DNA of 64,000 bases, taken from positions 178,123 to 242,122 of the forward strand of contig NZ_CP010312.1 of the NCBI RefSeq assembly GCF_000827125.1. The letters run 5' to 3'. Below the pieces are notes generated by a model. The model made no database searches, had not been told where the DNA came from, and saw only the letters and a list, made by a program, of their open reading frames with translations. The stretch's first letter is position 1. Every line of letters starts with the position of its first letter. The position numbers and the translations under genes are program-made. Shown here piece by piece: positions 48,426 to 57,434 of the stretch. This stretch comes from Geoalkalibacter subterraneus. GTDB taxonomy: Bacteria; Desulfobacterota; Desulfuromonadia; Desulfuromonadales; Geoalkalibacteraceae.

Positions 48426-49814
48426 TTAGAGGATATTGCTTGCCGCCTCGGCAAGCTCAGACCTCTCACCCTTGGATAATGTGATATGACCCGCTAAAGA
48501 GGAGTCCTTGAATTTTTCCACCACATAGGTCAAACCGTTGGACTCCGCATCGACATAAGGGTTGTCGATCTGGTAGGGGTCGCCGGTAAGGACAATTTTG
48601 GTGCCTTCCCCGGCCCGGGTGATAATGGTTTTGACTTCATGCGGCGTAAGATTCTGCGCCTCGTCTACGATAAGGTATTGTTTGGGGATGCTTCGGCCGC
48701 GAATATAGGTCAGAGCCTCAATTTCCATCCAGCCCATCTCGACCAGCTCCTGATGCCCCCTGCGGCGCTTCTGATTGCCGGCCGCCTTTCCGCGGCGCAG
48801 ATCCTTGTCGTCATCGCAGGGCACGCCATTGAGCAAGAGATCAACATTGTCGTAGATAGGCTGCATCCAGGGGGCAAGCTTTTCATCAAGTTCCCCCGGT
48901 AAAAATCCAAGGTCGCGACCCATGGGGAAAACTGGGCGCGAAACCAAAAGCTTGCGATAGAGCCCTTGGTCTGCAACCTGGTGCAACCCTGCGGCAATGG
49001 CCAGAAGGGTTTTTCCTGTCCCCGCCTTGCCTACAAGGGAAACCAGATGGATCTGAGGGTCGGCCAAAAGATCCAGGGCAAATTTCTGCTCCCGGTTGCG
49101 GGGAGAAATCCCCCAGAAACCTTCCTTGGGGACATTGCAAAGAGGCACAATGCTATCGCTCTTTGAGCATACGCGCCCAATCGCCGATTGCTGTCCGCAG
49201 TGCAGCGTTGCGCAGGTATGAGGATAGAAAAAGGGAAGCTCTGATTGCTCATCAAAGGAGAGATCAGCCATCGAAAGTTTTCCTTCGCGGTAGAACTTAT
49301 CAATCGTCTGCGGGGAGGCCGGACTTTCAAACGAGCCCGGGAACAGCTTATCGAAGGAAACCTTGTCCGTTGTGTAATCCTGAGCCTGCAGATTCAAAGA
49401 GTGCGCCTTGATGCGCAGATTGATGTCTTTTGTGACCAGAATGGTTGGCACCTGCTGCTCCTGGTCCATCTTCGACGCCAAGGCTAAGATATGATTGTCC
49501 GCGGTATCTCGAGACAGAGCGTCAGGGAGATTTTTGACCAGATCGGATTCCTGCGGGGTAAACAAAACGCGAAGCTTGCCACCGTTTTCAAGATCAACCC
49601 CACCGTTGGTCAGCTTCCCCTTCTGGCGTAAAAGGTCAAGCTCTCGGGCCACATGACGGGCGTTTCTGCCGATTTCCGAATTCTCTTTCTTGAACCGGTC
49701 CAACTCCTCAATAACGACAAGCGGCAGAATAACCGTATTGTCCTCGAAGCAAAAAATCGATTTGGAATCATGCAGAAGAACATTGGTGTCCAGAATGTAA
49801 TTTTTTTTCGCCAT
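48426..49814 (-). CDS. PhoH-family ATPase with N-terminal PIN nuclease domain (PhoH2)
   Basis: About 462 aa. PIN domain residues 1-130 (KNYILDTNVLLHDS, then EELDRFK and TADNHILALA with the acidic ligands), then PhoH P-loop ATPase: GKAGTGKTLLAIAAG (about 265), LIVDEAQNLTPHEVK (about 380), VLTGDPYQID. PIN-PhoH proteins unwind and cut RNA; they are common in phages and bacteria, some in toxin-antitoxin pairs. ATG 49814 (GAGG upstream) is preferred to the TTG one codon before. Upstream genes are an IS and a terminator. Confidence 0.92.
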   Translation of the reverse strand: MAKKNYILDTNVLLHDSKSIFCFEDNTVILPLVVIEELDRFKKENSEIGRNARHVARELDLLRQKGKLTNGGVDLENGGKLRVLFTPQESDLVKNLPDALSRDTADNHILALASKMDQEQQVPTILVTKDINLRIKAHSLNLQAQDYTTDKVSFDKLFPGSFESPASPQTIDKFYREGKLSMADLSFDEQSELPFFYPHTCATLHCGQQSAIGRVCSKSDSIVPLCNVPKEGFWGISPRNREQKFALDLLADPQIHLVSLVGKAGTGKTLLAIAAGLHQVADQGLYRKLLVSRPVFPMGRDLGFLPGELDEKLAPWMQPIYDNVDLLLNGVPCDDDKDLRRGKAAGNQKRRRGHQELVEMGWMEIEALTYIRGRSIPKQYLIVDEAQNLTPHEVKTIITRAGEGTKIVLTGDPYQIDNPYVDAESNGLTYVVEKFKDSSLAGHITLSKGERSELAEAASNIL

Positions 49815-49985
49815 CAAAAACCTCTCGAATTTGTTTTTAAAACCGACGCATCAAACGCATTCTTTCGGATGAAATTTATAGTCTCCGAAAGAGGGTTGGT
49901 TCCCACGGCTCACAGGGTAAACCTAATTTAAAGCGTGCAACCCTTCAAAAAAGGCGAAAATTCGACCTTATTTCAAGGGGAAAAT

Positions 49986-50032
49986 AAAAGAGCCACTCCA
50001 GGAGGAAAAATTTCTTCCAGAGTGGCTCTTTT
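49986..50032. terminator. Bidirectional terminator
   Basis: AAAAGAGCCACTC (49986-49998) pairs with GAGTGGCTCTTTT (50020-50032), with further inner pairing. A-run and T-run flank it, so it can work on both strands. Confidence 0.88.
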
Positions 50033-50089
50033 ATCTGACGCACCGTAAAACCCGGTCAGTTCACGGCCGGGATATAAGGTGCCGGGCCG

Positions 50090-50497
50090 TCAGGCCCGTT
50101 GGTTCTCGATGTATTGACGGATAACACCCAGGGGCGCGCCGCCGCAGGACGCCGCGAAATAGGACGGCGACCAGAGCCCGCCCTTCCAGTAGTGCTGTTC
50201 GATCTCCGGGTGCCGCTTCCGCAGCAACCGCGAGGAGACCCCCTTCAGGCTGTTCACCAGTTTCGAGACGGGGACCGTGGGCGGATAGTTCACCAGCAGA
50301 TGAACGTGATCCTTCTCCCCGTCCGTTTCGATCAGCTCCGCGCCGAAGTCGGCGCAGACGTTGGAGAAGACCTCCCGCATGGTGTCGTAATGAGACGGCG
50401 AGAAGATGCCGCGCCGGTATCTCGTGACAAAGACCAAATGCACATGAAGCTGAAAAACACAGCTTCTTCCATGTCGTAACTCGGTTGATGTATTCAT
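50090..50497 (-). CDS. tnpA: IS200/IS605 Y1 transposase TnpA
   Basis: 135 aa from ATG 50497 (a longer frame to 50527 overlaps tnpB). FQLHVHLVFVTRYRRGIF start, HUH motif KDHVHLLV (about 66-72), catalytic tyrosine in VIRQYIENQ near the C-terminus. It cuts and rejoins single-stranded element ends at the subterminal hairpins. Full length and apparently intact; it could also mobilise the solo ends and perhaps the IscB element in trans. Confidence 0.92.
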   Translation of the reverse strand: MNTSTELRHGRSCVFQLHVHLVFVTRYRRGIFSPSHYDTMREVFSNVCADFGAELIETDGEKDHVHLLVNYPPTVPVSKLVNSLKGVSSRLLRKRHPEIEQHYWKGGLWSPSYFAASCGGAPLGVIRQYIENQRA

Positions 50498-50520
50498 AGA
50501 CCAATGATATAATGATGTCC

Positions 50521-51675
50521 ATGGCACGTCAAGCGTTCAAATATAAGCTCTATCACGCCGACCGGAACCGGCGTCTGGATCGGCAGCGGCGTATCGCCGG
50601 GCAGATATGGAACCACTGTATCGCCCTGCACAAACGGTATTACCGCCGCTACCGGAAGCATTTGAACCAGAAACGGCTCAAGTCCAGGATCGCCTATCTC
50701 CGCAATCACCTCCGCCCGGAATGGAAGAATCTGGGTTCCCAGGCGGTTCAGGACGTGATCGAACGGATCGAGCGGGGCTACGAACTGTTCTTCAAGGCGT
50801 GCCGGCTGCGGAAAGAAAAGAAGTCGAAACGGGTGGTGCGGCCGCCGTCTTTCCGCAAAAGCGTCAAGTACCGCTCCTTCACGTTGAAGCAGGCCGGGTG
50901 GAAACTCCTTTCTCCCGGCAAGGTACGAATCGGCGGGGCGGCCTATCGCTACCACGCCGGCCGCGACATCGACGGGACGATCAAGACCGTGACGATCTCT
51001 CGCGATGCCGTCGGCGACTTCTGGATCATCTTTTCCGTCGAAACGGACGAACCCTCTCCGAACCGAGCCGCGACAGGTCGAACTGCGGGCTTCGATTTCG
51101 GGCTGAAGAGGTTTCTTACCGGCTCCGACGAAACGACGGTCGAGATGCCCGAGCCGCTGAAATCGGAACTCAAGCGGGTTAAAAAAGCAAACCAGCGGCT
51201 ATCCCGGAAACTGAAAAAGAGCGGCGGACGCAAAAAAGCCCGACTGTCCCTGGCGCGACTGCATCGGCAAATCGCCGACCGGCGGCGGGAATTTCACCAT
51301 CAAACCGCCCGCGCCCTGTCCCGGAAATACGATGTGATCTGCATCGAGGATCTGAACCTGACCGGCATGAAATCCCTTTGGGGCCGGAAGGCCTCAGATC
51401 TGGGTTTTGCCCAGTTCGTCGACATTCTCGCCCATCATTGCCGGAAAAACGGCAGTCGGTTGGTCAAGATCGACCGTTTCTTCCCGAGCAGCAAGACCTG
51501 TTCAGTCTGCGGGCATGTCCACCGGGAGCTGTCGCTTCGGGACCGGACCTGGGAATGCCCGTCGTGCGGATCGCATCACGACCGGGACAAAAACGCTGCT
51601 ATCAACATCGAGCGGGAAGGCCTGCGCCTGATCGCTCACCAGGCGGGGCATCGCCTGGAAGGGGAGGCCGCGTAA
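50521..51675 (+). CDS. tnpB: TnpB RNA-guided nuclease
   Basis: 384 aa from ATG 50521 (earlier in-frame ATGs at 50512/50515). RuvC residues: Asp in AGFDFGLKR, Glu in CIEDLNLTGM, Asp in HDRDKNAAINIE; zinc finger CSVCGHVH...CPSCGSH. Guide RNA scaffold expected from about 51550 to 51751, with the guide from sequence after 51751 (the end of the exported-protein gene region). Related to but clearly different from the 16254 copy. Confidence 0.93.
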   Translation: MARQAFKYKLYHADRNRRLDRQRRIAGQIWNHCIALHKRYYRRYRKHLNQKRLKSRIAYLRNHLRPEWKNLGSQAVQDVIERIERGYELFFKACRLRKEKKSKRVVRPPSFRKSVKYRSFTLKQAGWKLLSPGKVRIGGAAYRYHAGRDIDGTIKTVTISRDAVGDFWIIFSVETDEPSPNRAATGRTAGFDFGLKRFLTGSDETTVEMPEPLKSELKRVKKANQRLSRKLKKSGGRKKARLSLARLHRQIADRRREFHHQTARALSRKYDVICIEDLNLTGMKSLWGRKASDLGFAQFVDILAHHCRKNGSRLVKIDRFFPSSKTCSVCGHVHRELSLRDRTWECPSCGSHHDRDKNAAINIEREGLRLIAHQAGHRLEGEAA

Positions 51676-51776
51676 GACCAGCCTCGCAAGAGGCCGGCGG
51701 CAGCCGTTGATCCTTGGAATCCCGGTCTGTTCACGGCCGGGAGGATGTCAATTGTCTTGTGCAAGGCTCGGGATGA

Positions 51777-52583
51777 CTACATCGCTTCCAAAAAGATAAA
51801 AATATTGCCTTCGCCGGAGGGGGTAAAGGCTGGATCGGCCTTCTCCGGCGGGGCGAACTCAAAACCTGTTCCGCCAGAACCGGAAGTTGAGTCGGCGCCA
51901 GAAACAGGGTCTTCGGCGATCGGCTCCTCCGTTTCGGGCTCCACAAGCCTTAAAGAACCGGATCTGCTAAACGCCCCAGTCTCATCGGTGTTTCGGACAA
52001 AAACGGAATACAGGACTCTTTCTATGGGTTCATCTCCCGCATAGGGACTCAAGGCAAGTGTTAAAACAGACCCCTCATTGCAAGGCTGATATGCGGCCGT
52101 CTCTCCTGCGTGCAATGCCCCGTTATTCAGCGCTGCACACTCAAGACTATCGCCCCCTCCTGATATTGAGGTGATAGTCAGGTTGATACTTGAAACAGGC
52201 ACTTCGACTTCAGCCGGTGCATCAAAAGTGACCCCCGTCACCTCGGGCTGGGCGGCATCCTCGGAAATACTGGTGTTAACCCACTCAAAATACTGTCCCC
52301 GGCTTTCGTTTACATAGACCCCAGTTTCACCAACTGGGATAGGAAGAGGGGATGTTGTAGAAAAATAGGGGATTGCCGTGATTTCGCAAGTTTCTGTGTT
52401 GAACTGGGTGTAAAAACTATTTCCTAATGTTGGCAGACAGTAGTTATAATTGCCAACCGTCTCGCACTGACCTACCAAACCATTCGAATCATAGACCTCC
52501 ACCGAACATGGACCAGCGAACACTGCTGCGGGGATCCACAAAAAGAAGACTCCTAAAAAAAACAGCACTTTTAATCGTTTCAT
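51777..52583 (-). CDS. Exported protein with shared C-terminal tail
   Basis: 268 aa. Signal peptide (MKRLKVLFFLGVFFLWIPAAVFA). Six or more Cys in the first half, then an Ig-like beta-rich middle and a Ser/Asp/Gly linker (DSTSGSGGTG). The last 30 residues, GFEFAPPEKADPAF...FIFLEAM, match the end of the next protein upstream (GFEFSPPEKMDPAF...FIMIEAY), so the pair shares a C-terminal module. Such common tails can be sorting or secretion signals; that is inference. Start ATG with AAAAGGGAAG about 6 bp upstream. Confidence 0.7.
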   Translation of the reverse strand: MKRLKVLFFLGVFFLWIPAAVFAGPCSVEVYDSNGLVGQCETVGNYNYCLPTLGNSFYTQFNTETCEITAIPYFSTTSPLPIPVGETGVYVNESRGQYFEWVNTSISEDAAQPEVTGVTFDAPAEVEVPVSSINLTITSISGGGDSLECAALNNGALHAGETAAYQPCNEGSVLTLALSPYAGDEPIERVLYSVFVRNTDETGAFSRSGSLRLVEPETEEPIAEDPVSGADSTSGSGGTGFEFAPPEKADPAFTPSGEGNIFIFLEAM

Positions 52584-52599
52584 TTTCTACTTCCCTTTT

Positions 52600-53922
52600 T
52601 TAATATGCTTCAATCATGATAAAGACACGCCCTGTATCCGGCTCCACCACAAACGCAGGATCCATTTTCTCCGGAGGACTGAATTCAAAACCATGACTAC
52701 CCGTCACATCTTCGGTTGGCGACTGATCGTCCCCAGACCCCGCATCCGGAGATGAGTTGTTTGCGGAATCCGAATCAGGCTGAGGCATCAGAAAAAATCC
52801 GGTTTGAAAGGGGACGCTCTTCGAACTCAGATCGCCTGTTGCAAGCTCTCCGAAACGATTTCCACCTACAGAGTAGAGCTGACCGTCGCTACCTGAAATA
52901 AGAAAGCCTGCCCCTGTTGAGCCAAGATCAGAAGGTACGACTCCTTCAGGAAGATCCATAGCTTGTGGAACCGAGTACGAGGTATAGCCGTCAACCGATC
53001 CCCAGAGATAAACCTTGCCGTCGCTGCCGATCGCGGCACTGCCAAGGGCTGAGTTCGCAATTTTCATAACGCTTATTCCCTCCGGCAGGGAAACCTCGGC
53101 GACCTCGCTGCGACTGGCGGTTGTCCCGTCACCAAGCTGACCCTGGCCGTTTCCGCCCCAGGCATAAAGCTTGCCGTCAGATCCAATAGCCATCACATGG
53201 TCCTGGCCGGCGGAGATGTCAGAGATCGATACCCCTTCCGGCAAGAAGACCTCGCCCGGAGTTGTGCGCGAAGAAGTATCGCTTCCCAGCTGCCCGTAAT
53301 CATTGCTGCCCCAGGAGTAAACCTTGCCGTCGCTGCCGACAACCGTGGTGTGATCATCTCCTGCCGCAATCTTAAGAGCGCTAACCCCCTCGGGCAAAAG
53401 AGCCTTGGTGGGAAAGAAGCGACTGCTGTTTGTCCCGTCCCCAATCTGGCCGCTGTCGTTATTGCCCCATGAATAAACCTGGCCGTCACTGCCGATGGCT
53501 GCCGCATAACCAAATCCCGCCGACATATCCGTGATCGAAACACCTTCAGGCATCTCTACCCTGGCGGGGGTGGCGGCATCGCCCTCGCGTCCAAGCTGCA
53601 TGTAGCTACTGTCTCCAAAACTATAGACATTGCCGTCAGTCCCCAGAATGTAGGATGCCGCACCCAGCCCATCGTTGAAGATCTTCAGGGGCTTTTGATT
53701 CTCGGGAAGTTCAACAAGAACAGGAGAGCTCTCCTGAGTAAACCCTGTCTCTCCGTTGCCGAAAGCCCCGTTCATATTGACCCCCGCCGCATAAAGCTCG
53801 CCGTCGTCGCCAATGAACAAGGAATGCCAATCCCCGCCGCCGGCACTGCCTGCAGCCAAAACACATGCAGGCGCCGCCAACAGCAGCACTGCCGCCGCCC
53901 AGCCAAACATCTTTTTCACCAT
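52600..53922 (-). CDS. Exported RCC1-repeat protein with shared C-terminal tail
   Basis: 440 aa from ATG 53922, with AAAGGAGAGG about 5 bp upstream. Signal peptide (MFGWAAAVLLLAAPACVLAA). About seven RCC1-type blades, each with G-DG-VYSWG-N-GQ-G-G motifs, which should form a beta-propeller on the cell surface or in the periplasm. Acidic linker (NNSSPDAGSGDDQSPTED), then the tail HGFEFSPPEKMDPAF. Forms an operon with the 268-aa gene 16 bp downstream. No enzymatic residues evident. Confidence 0.85.
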   Translation of the reverse strand: MVKKMFGWAAAVLLLAAPACVLAAGSAGGGDWHSLFIGDDGELYAAGVNMNGAFGNGETGFTQESSPVLVELPENQKPLKIFNDGLGAASYILGTDGNVYSFGDSSYMQLGREGDAATPARVEMPEGVSITDMSAGFGYAAAIGSDGQVYSWGNNDSGQIGDGTNSSRFFPTKALLPEGVSALKIAAGDDHTTVVGSDGKVYSWGSNDYGQLGSDTSSRTTPGEVFLPEGVSISDISAGQDHVMAIGSDGKLYAWGGNGQGQLGDGTTASRSEVAEVSLPEGISVMKIANSALGSAAIGSDGKVYLWGSVDGYTSYSVPQAMDLPEGVVPSDLGSTGAGFLISGSDGQLYSVGGNRFGELATGDLSSKSVPFQTGFFLMPQPDSDSANNSSPDAGSGDDQSPTEDVTGSHGFEFSPPEKMDPAFVVEPDTGRVFIMIEAY

Positions 53923-53983
53923 CACTACCTCTCCTTTCGCGTTAAAATTCTCTTCCGTCTGAAAATCGGACAACTAAAAACCC

Positions 53984-54120
53984 TTGACATCCTCACGGCC
54001 CTGAAGCGACCGGGATTCCAAGGATCGACGGCGGCGGCCTGCACGAGGCAGGTCTTACACAGCCTCCCCTTCCAGGCGATGCCCCGCCTGGTGAGCGAAA
54101 AGGCGCAAGCCTTCGCGCTC
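53984..54120 (-). mobile_element. Remnant of an IS605-type right end (tnpB 3' end)
   Basis: Matches the reverse complement of 51600-51751: TTGACATCCTC end, GGATTCCAAGGATC block, CCAGGCGATGCCCCGCCTGG block, then GTGAGCG...GGCGCA, which is the end of tnpB. The hairpin is altered (CTC-A-CGGCCCTGA). Only the last 50 codons or so of tnpB remain. It lies between the exported-protein operon and the leaderless gene at 54275. Confidence 0.85.
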
Positions 54121-54239
54121 AATAAAAAACTTCGCGGATACCAATCATAAGAGAATAAAAAGAGAGGCTTGCTGTCGAAAAAGGGCGTTTCGCTGCCTTA
54201 TTCAAAGAAAATGATGGTTTTTGGGTGATACAAAAAGAA

Positions 54240-54268
54240 TTGACAAAATATAAAGAATATGAAACAAT
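54240..54268 (+). promoter_or_regulatory. Promoter of the SLOG-type gene, likely leaderless
   Basis: AAAAAGAA, TTGACA (54240-54245), 17 bp, AACAAT (54263-54268), then six bases and the ATG. No ribosome-binding site. The -10 is weak, so the call rests on the shared -35 box and the spacing. Confidence 0.55.
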
Positions 54269-54274
54269 AATCCC

Positions 54275-55045
54275 ATGAAGACAGATTATAAAGAAGTGCT
54301 TAAGAACATGAATGTATCCTGCCCGGAATGTACAAACCCGTTAATCGGTCAGGGCGCTGCCGGGTGGGAGAAAAGGGCATGTCCTCAGTGCGACAAGACG
54401 TTTATCTCTCTGCCGCCGGGACTGGCTGTTTTGCGCGGTTCAATAAAGGCGAGGGTAGGGGATTTTTTTCTGCAGCAAACACAGGATTCGATAATTTTTT
54501 CGGAAGTTGACGAAAAAACACAGGGGCTTGCAGCCCAGCAGTTTTTGACCCTGGTTCGTCCGGCCGAAGGACTGATCATTATCAGCGGCGGACAGACCGG
54601 AGCTGATCTTGGCGCCCTGGTTGCCGCGCAAAAAGCGCAGATTCCTACTGCGGGTTATGCCCCGAAAGGATTTTTGACTGAAAAAGGCCCGCAGCCTGTC
54701 CTTGAATCCTACGGCTTGATTGAGGCCCCGTCAGCCAACTACAACGACCGCACTCTTCTCAATGTCTATTTCAGCGATGCCACCTTGATTTTCGCCCGCA
54801 ACGCCCAAAGTCCCGGCACGGCAAAAACCATAGAGTTCTGCGACAAATTCGAGAAGAAATACTTGGTGGTTGATCCATCCCAGCAGGGTGTGGAGGAGAA
54901 GATCTTGGATTTTCTGGGCGAGCAAGACATCTTTGTTCTCAACGTAGCCGGCAATCGAGAAAGCAAAGCGCCTGGAATTTGTCGGGAGGTTGTCGGTGTT
55001 CTTACAGAGGTGTTCAGAAGATTTGAAGATAAAAAAAGCCGCTAA
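54275..55045 (+). CDS. SLOG-type (molybdenum carrier-like) Rossmann protein with zinc ribbon
   Basis: 256 aa. N-terminal zinc ribbon CPECTNPLIG...ACPQCDKTF (about 15-42). From about 100: IISGGQTGADLGAL, AGYAPKGF, RTLLNVYFSDATLI, SPGTAKTIEFC and LNVAGNRESKAPGI, the nucleotide-binding order of the putative molybdenum carrier/SLOG family. SLOG proteins sense or process nucleotide-type ligands, often in conflict systems. Ribosome-binding site absent, in line with a leaderless message. Ends at a hairpin shared with the convergent gene. Confidence 0.85.
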   Translation: MKTDYKEVLKNMNVSCPECTNPLIGQGAAGWEKRACPQCDKTFISLPPGLAVLRGSIKARVGDFFLQQTQDSIIFSEVDEKTQGLAAQQFLTLVRPAEGLIIISGGQTGADLGALVAAQKAQIPTAGYAPKGFLTEKGPQPVLESYGLIEAPSANYNDRTLLNVYFSDATLIFARNAQSPGTAKTIEFCDKFEKKYLVVDPSQQGVEEKILDFLGEQDIFVLNVAGNRESKAPGICREVVGVLTEVFRRFEDKKSR

Positions 55046-55062
55046 ACAGAAAGCTTAGCGGC
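55031..55062 (-). terminator. Intrinsic terminator for the 95-aa gene
   Basis: GCCGCTAA (55038-55045) pairs with TTAGCGGC (55055-55062). On the minus strand it is followed by seven T. Confidence 0.85.
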
Positions 55063-55066
55063 AAAA

Positions 55067-55354
55067 TCAACCAAAAAGGGAACTTAGAAAAAGCTTGGCG
55101 TAAAACAGAACAAGCAGCACGAAAGGGCTTGCCAGCAACAACCCCGCCAATAAAGGCTTGGGGATGTGGGGAACCGATATTTCCCTTAAAAGGATGTCTG
55201 GTTTTTCTGGTTTTTCTTCGTTAGCGACAGTGATTTTATCCTCTTCACAAACACCCAGGTTAAACGCGTTAGGTAGCAAATTGGGACCGAGTGCAGTCAA
55301 ATCCATTCCAGAGAGATCAATCGAAGGGACTTCCGGAAAACCATCATCATTCAC
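55067..55354 (-). CDS. C-tail-anchored small membrane protein
   Basis: 95 aa. Acidic soluble N-terminal part (MNDDGFPEVPSIDLSG...) and a single C-terminal hydrophobic span (LLAGLLLASPFVLLVLFYA) close to the end. A -10-like TATAGT lies upstream on the minus strand within A/T-rich DNA, GGTGG about 12 bp before the ATG. No family recognised. Confidence 0.6.
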   Translation of the reverse strand: MNDDGFPEVPSIDLSGMDLTALGPNLLPNAFNLGVCEEDKITVANEEKPEKPDILLREISVPHIPKPLLAGLLLASPFVLLVLFYAKLFLSSLFG

Positions 55355-55417
55355 TTTATTTCACCACCTTTCTTTTTCTTTTACTATACAACAAAACTTA
55401 CAAAAAAACAAGAAAAA

Positions 55418-56590
55418 TTACTTAGTCCGTGTCTTTGTTTTGCGATAAAAAGAAATGTCGGTCACTTTCGATTTATCCAGGTTTACGTTTCGCGCCTCAT
55501 CGTCAAGGCTTAAAATCTCGATTTCAATCTCTTCTTCGCACAAAAGTTCGTAGACCGGGTGAATCAGATCAAGGGGGTCAAGACTTGACGGCTCGATCTC
55601 GAAACGGGTCTGCCAAAAGCTTCTCTTTCTCTCTCCTGGGTAGGAAAGATCTACGCAAAGCTCTACCTTCTGGGCCGAGAGCGATTCCAGGGTAAACGAA
55701 AGTGTGGCGCCTGCGCAATGCCCAATGCTCTCGTTCATCTCGACCAGCTGCTGGTCGATGACGTTGTAGAGGGTGAATCCTAAAGAGATGCCATAGGCAT
55801 CGGAGTAGGGGACAAATCCGGGGGCCAGATGCAGATGGACTCCTGGGAATTCGGCTGCAATCTGCTCCTCGAGAAAATCCCCCATGGCCATGATGACATC
55901 ATAGCTCTTGCTCAAAAAAACCGAATCGGAGCTAAAAATTCTCTCGTCAATAAGGCCGCAGGAATTATCGCCCCAGGTCAGGCCGAACAGGGTGCGGGGG
56001 ATAAAATACTGCCCCGAATTGGATTTAAAACAAAAATCGCTGCTGCCCAGAGGTATTTGAGCGATACGTGGCAGGGGCTTTTGGGCCTTTTTGTTCTCAA
56101 CGCTTTGCAGCAAATACTCCTCGGCGCGCTTGCCCCACAACTCCGAAAAAACAAAGGGCTGCAAAAGACGATCATAGATCGCGACGTTTTCCTTTTCTCC
56201 CTCGATGCAGAGATAGGAAAATATTTTTTCAAGAAAACGGGGTGAAAAAGGATACGCGATTTGAGGTAAGAATTGCTCAAACATATCCTCATCCACAGCG
56301 ATAGAGACCGGCAAAACCAGGGGCACCACTGTATTTGGCTGAAGCTTGTTCTTCGACGGCACGAAAGGAGAATGAACCAGATCGATGAGGGCGCAGTCAA
56401 AGATTGCCTGGATATTCTGCGGGGCTTCTGAAAAATCAGCCTCCGGGTTCTGCGCCAGATAACGCAGCAGGTTCCTGCGCAGAAGGCCCCGTTTTTTGAA
56501 GTTAGGCGACTGCCACAGTTCACAGGCTATCTGGAGCAAGTCTTTTTTATGGATTTTTTCGCCAAGGCCTATGATTTTCTTATCACCCAA
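55418..56590 (-). CDS. Hypothetical protein, 390 aa
   Basis: No recognised domain. TTG start with AAAGGAA about 11 bp upstream. N-terminal helices (MGDKKIIGLGEKIHKKDLLQ, basic), then mixed alpha/beta. A late segment with HCAGATLSFTLESLSAQ, and acidic end before a basic KTKTRTK tail. First of a string of minus-strand genes of unknown role between 55418 and 57311. Confidence 0.65.
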   Translation of the reverse strand: MGDKKIIGLGEKIHKKDLLQIACELWQSPNFKKRGLLRRNLLRYLAQNPEADFSEAPQNIQAIFDCALIDLVHSPFVPSKNKLQPNTVVPLVLPVSIAVDEDMFEQFLPQIAYPFSPRFLEKIFSYLCIEGEKENVAIYDRLLQPFVFSELWGKRAEEYLLQSVENKKAQKPLPRIAQIPLGSSDFCFKSNSGQYFIPRTLFGLTWGDNSCGLIDERIFSSDSVFLSKSYDVIMAMGDFLEEQIAAEFPGVHLHLAPGFVPYSDAYGISLGFTLYNVIDQQLVEMNESIGHCAGATLSFTLESLSAQKVELCVDLSYPGERKRSFWQTRFEIEPSSLDPLDLIHPVYELLCEEEIEIEILSLDDEARNVNLDKSKVTDISFYRKTKTRTK

Positions 56591-56653
56591 TTCGAAAATG
56601 TTCCTTTCTACCTACTCACGCAGGCTTAGCAGGTTGAAATTCCTCCTGGCAGG

Positions 56654-56968
56654 TTAAATCAGTTTTTCCACCGTGTGTTGATAGCTCCAGCGGGTATCCA
56701 GAACAAAAACCCAGTTTAAAAAGCCTACAGAGACAAGATCTCCTGTCCTTGAAGACTTTGTAAAAGAAAAAAAGCTTAGATCTTTATATATCAGATCATC
56801 CCAGGGAGCCCTTACATACAATGACGGCCCTGGAATGCCATTGATTTTTTTAAGCTCTAATTCGATAACATCGAAATGATCTCGATAATCGGGCGACGAA
56901 AGAGACACAAATCCCAAAAAAAGAAGAAGGATGCAAAAAGATTTTAAATCCAATTTCTTCAAGGTCAT
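56654..56968 (-). CDS. Small exported or membrane-anchored protein
   Basis: 104 aa from ATG 56968; an N-terminal hydrophobic stretch (FCILLLFLGFVSLSS) acts as signal or anchor, the rest is soluble with a beta-rich PSLYVRAPWDDLIYKDL part. The longer frame to 57016 overlaps the preceding gene. Ribosome-binding site weak (GAAGAAAG). Function unknown. Confidence 0.55.
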   Translation of the reverse strand: MTLKKLDLKSFCILLLFLGFVSLSSPDYRDHFDVIELELKKINGIPGPSLYVRAPWDDLIYKDLSFFSFTKSSRTGDLVSVGFLNWVFVLDTRWSYQHTVEKLI

Positions 56969-56975
56969 TCTTTCT

Positions 56976-57311
56976 TCAACACAAATGATCCCCGGGTTGA
57001 GAACTTGCCGGTTCACAGGACAAAAGAGCTTCTCTTATTTTCTCCTGGACATCCAGATCGTTGCAATGTTCCAGAGCATAGGTGCAGGCTTCATAGAGTT
57101 TTTCGAGTGAATGAGATGCCTGCAGTACCGTCAAGGCCGCTTCATGAACCATTCCTTCCTGGTCAGACATTTTTTCCTTGTCATACCGGGGCTTATCCCA
57201 CGGACTTGCGGCATTTGCTTTTTTCATCTCATCCAGATCCGCTCCTCGTTTGGCAATCCCATCATGAGAGATGACCAGAAGAGCGGAAAAAACCTTCGGT
57301 AGTCGAACCAT
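56976..57311 (-). CDS. Hypothetical helical protein
   Basis: 111 aa from ATG 57311, with AAGGGG 8 bp upstream. Basic start (MVRLPKVFSALLVISHDGIA), charged middle, and a helical end with HCNDLDVQEKIREALLSC. The 8-bp gap to the next gene suggests one operon. No family recognised. Confidence 0.6.
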   Translation of the reverse strand: MVRLPKVFSALLVISHDGIAKRGADLDEMKKANAASPWDKPRYDKEKMSDQEGMVHEAALTVLQASHSLEKLYEACTYALEHCNDLDVQEKIREALLSCEPASSQPGDHLC

Positions 57312-57434
57312 AGAATTCCCCTTCTTTTTAAGCGCAATGTCAAACATCGCCGATAACATGAAAATATCATGTATAAAAAATACAGCAAATTACAAAAAAA
57401 AGAAATAAAAAAAAATAAAAAATAAAGGGAATAC

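Larger units (their letters stand above)
50041..51751 (+). mobile_element. Intact IS605-type element (tnpA and tnpB divergent)
   Basis: Both ends carry the same imperfect hairpin: CCCGG...CCGGG at 50051-50071 (left) and 51721-51741 (right), the latter followed by GAGGATGTCAA. tnpA on the minus strand and tnpB on the plus strand start back to back, with start sites overlapping. The right end occurs twice more as remnants (3059 and 53984). High GC compared with the plasmid genes. Confidence 0.9.
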
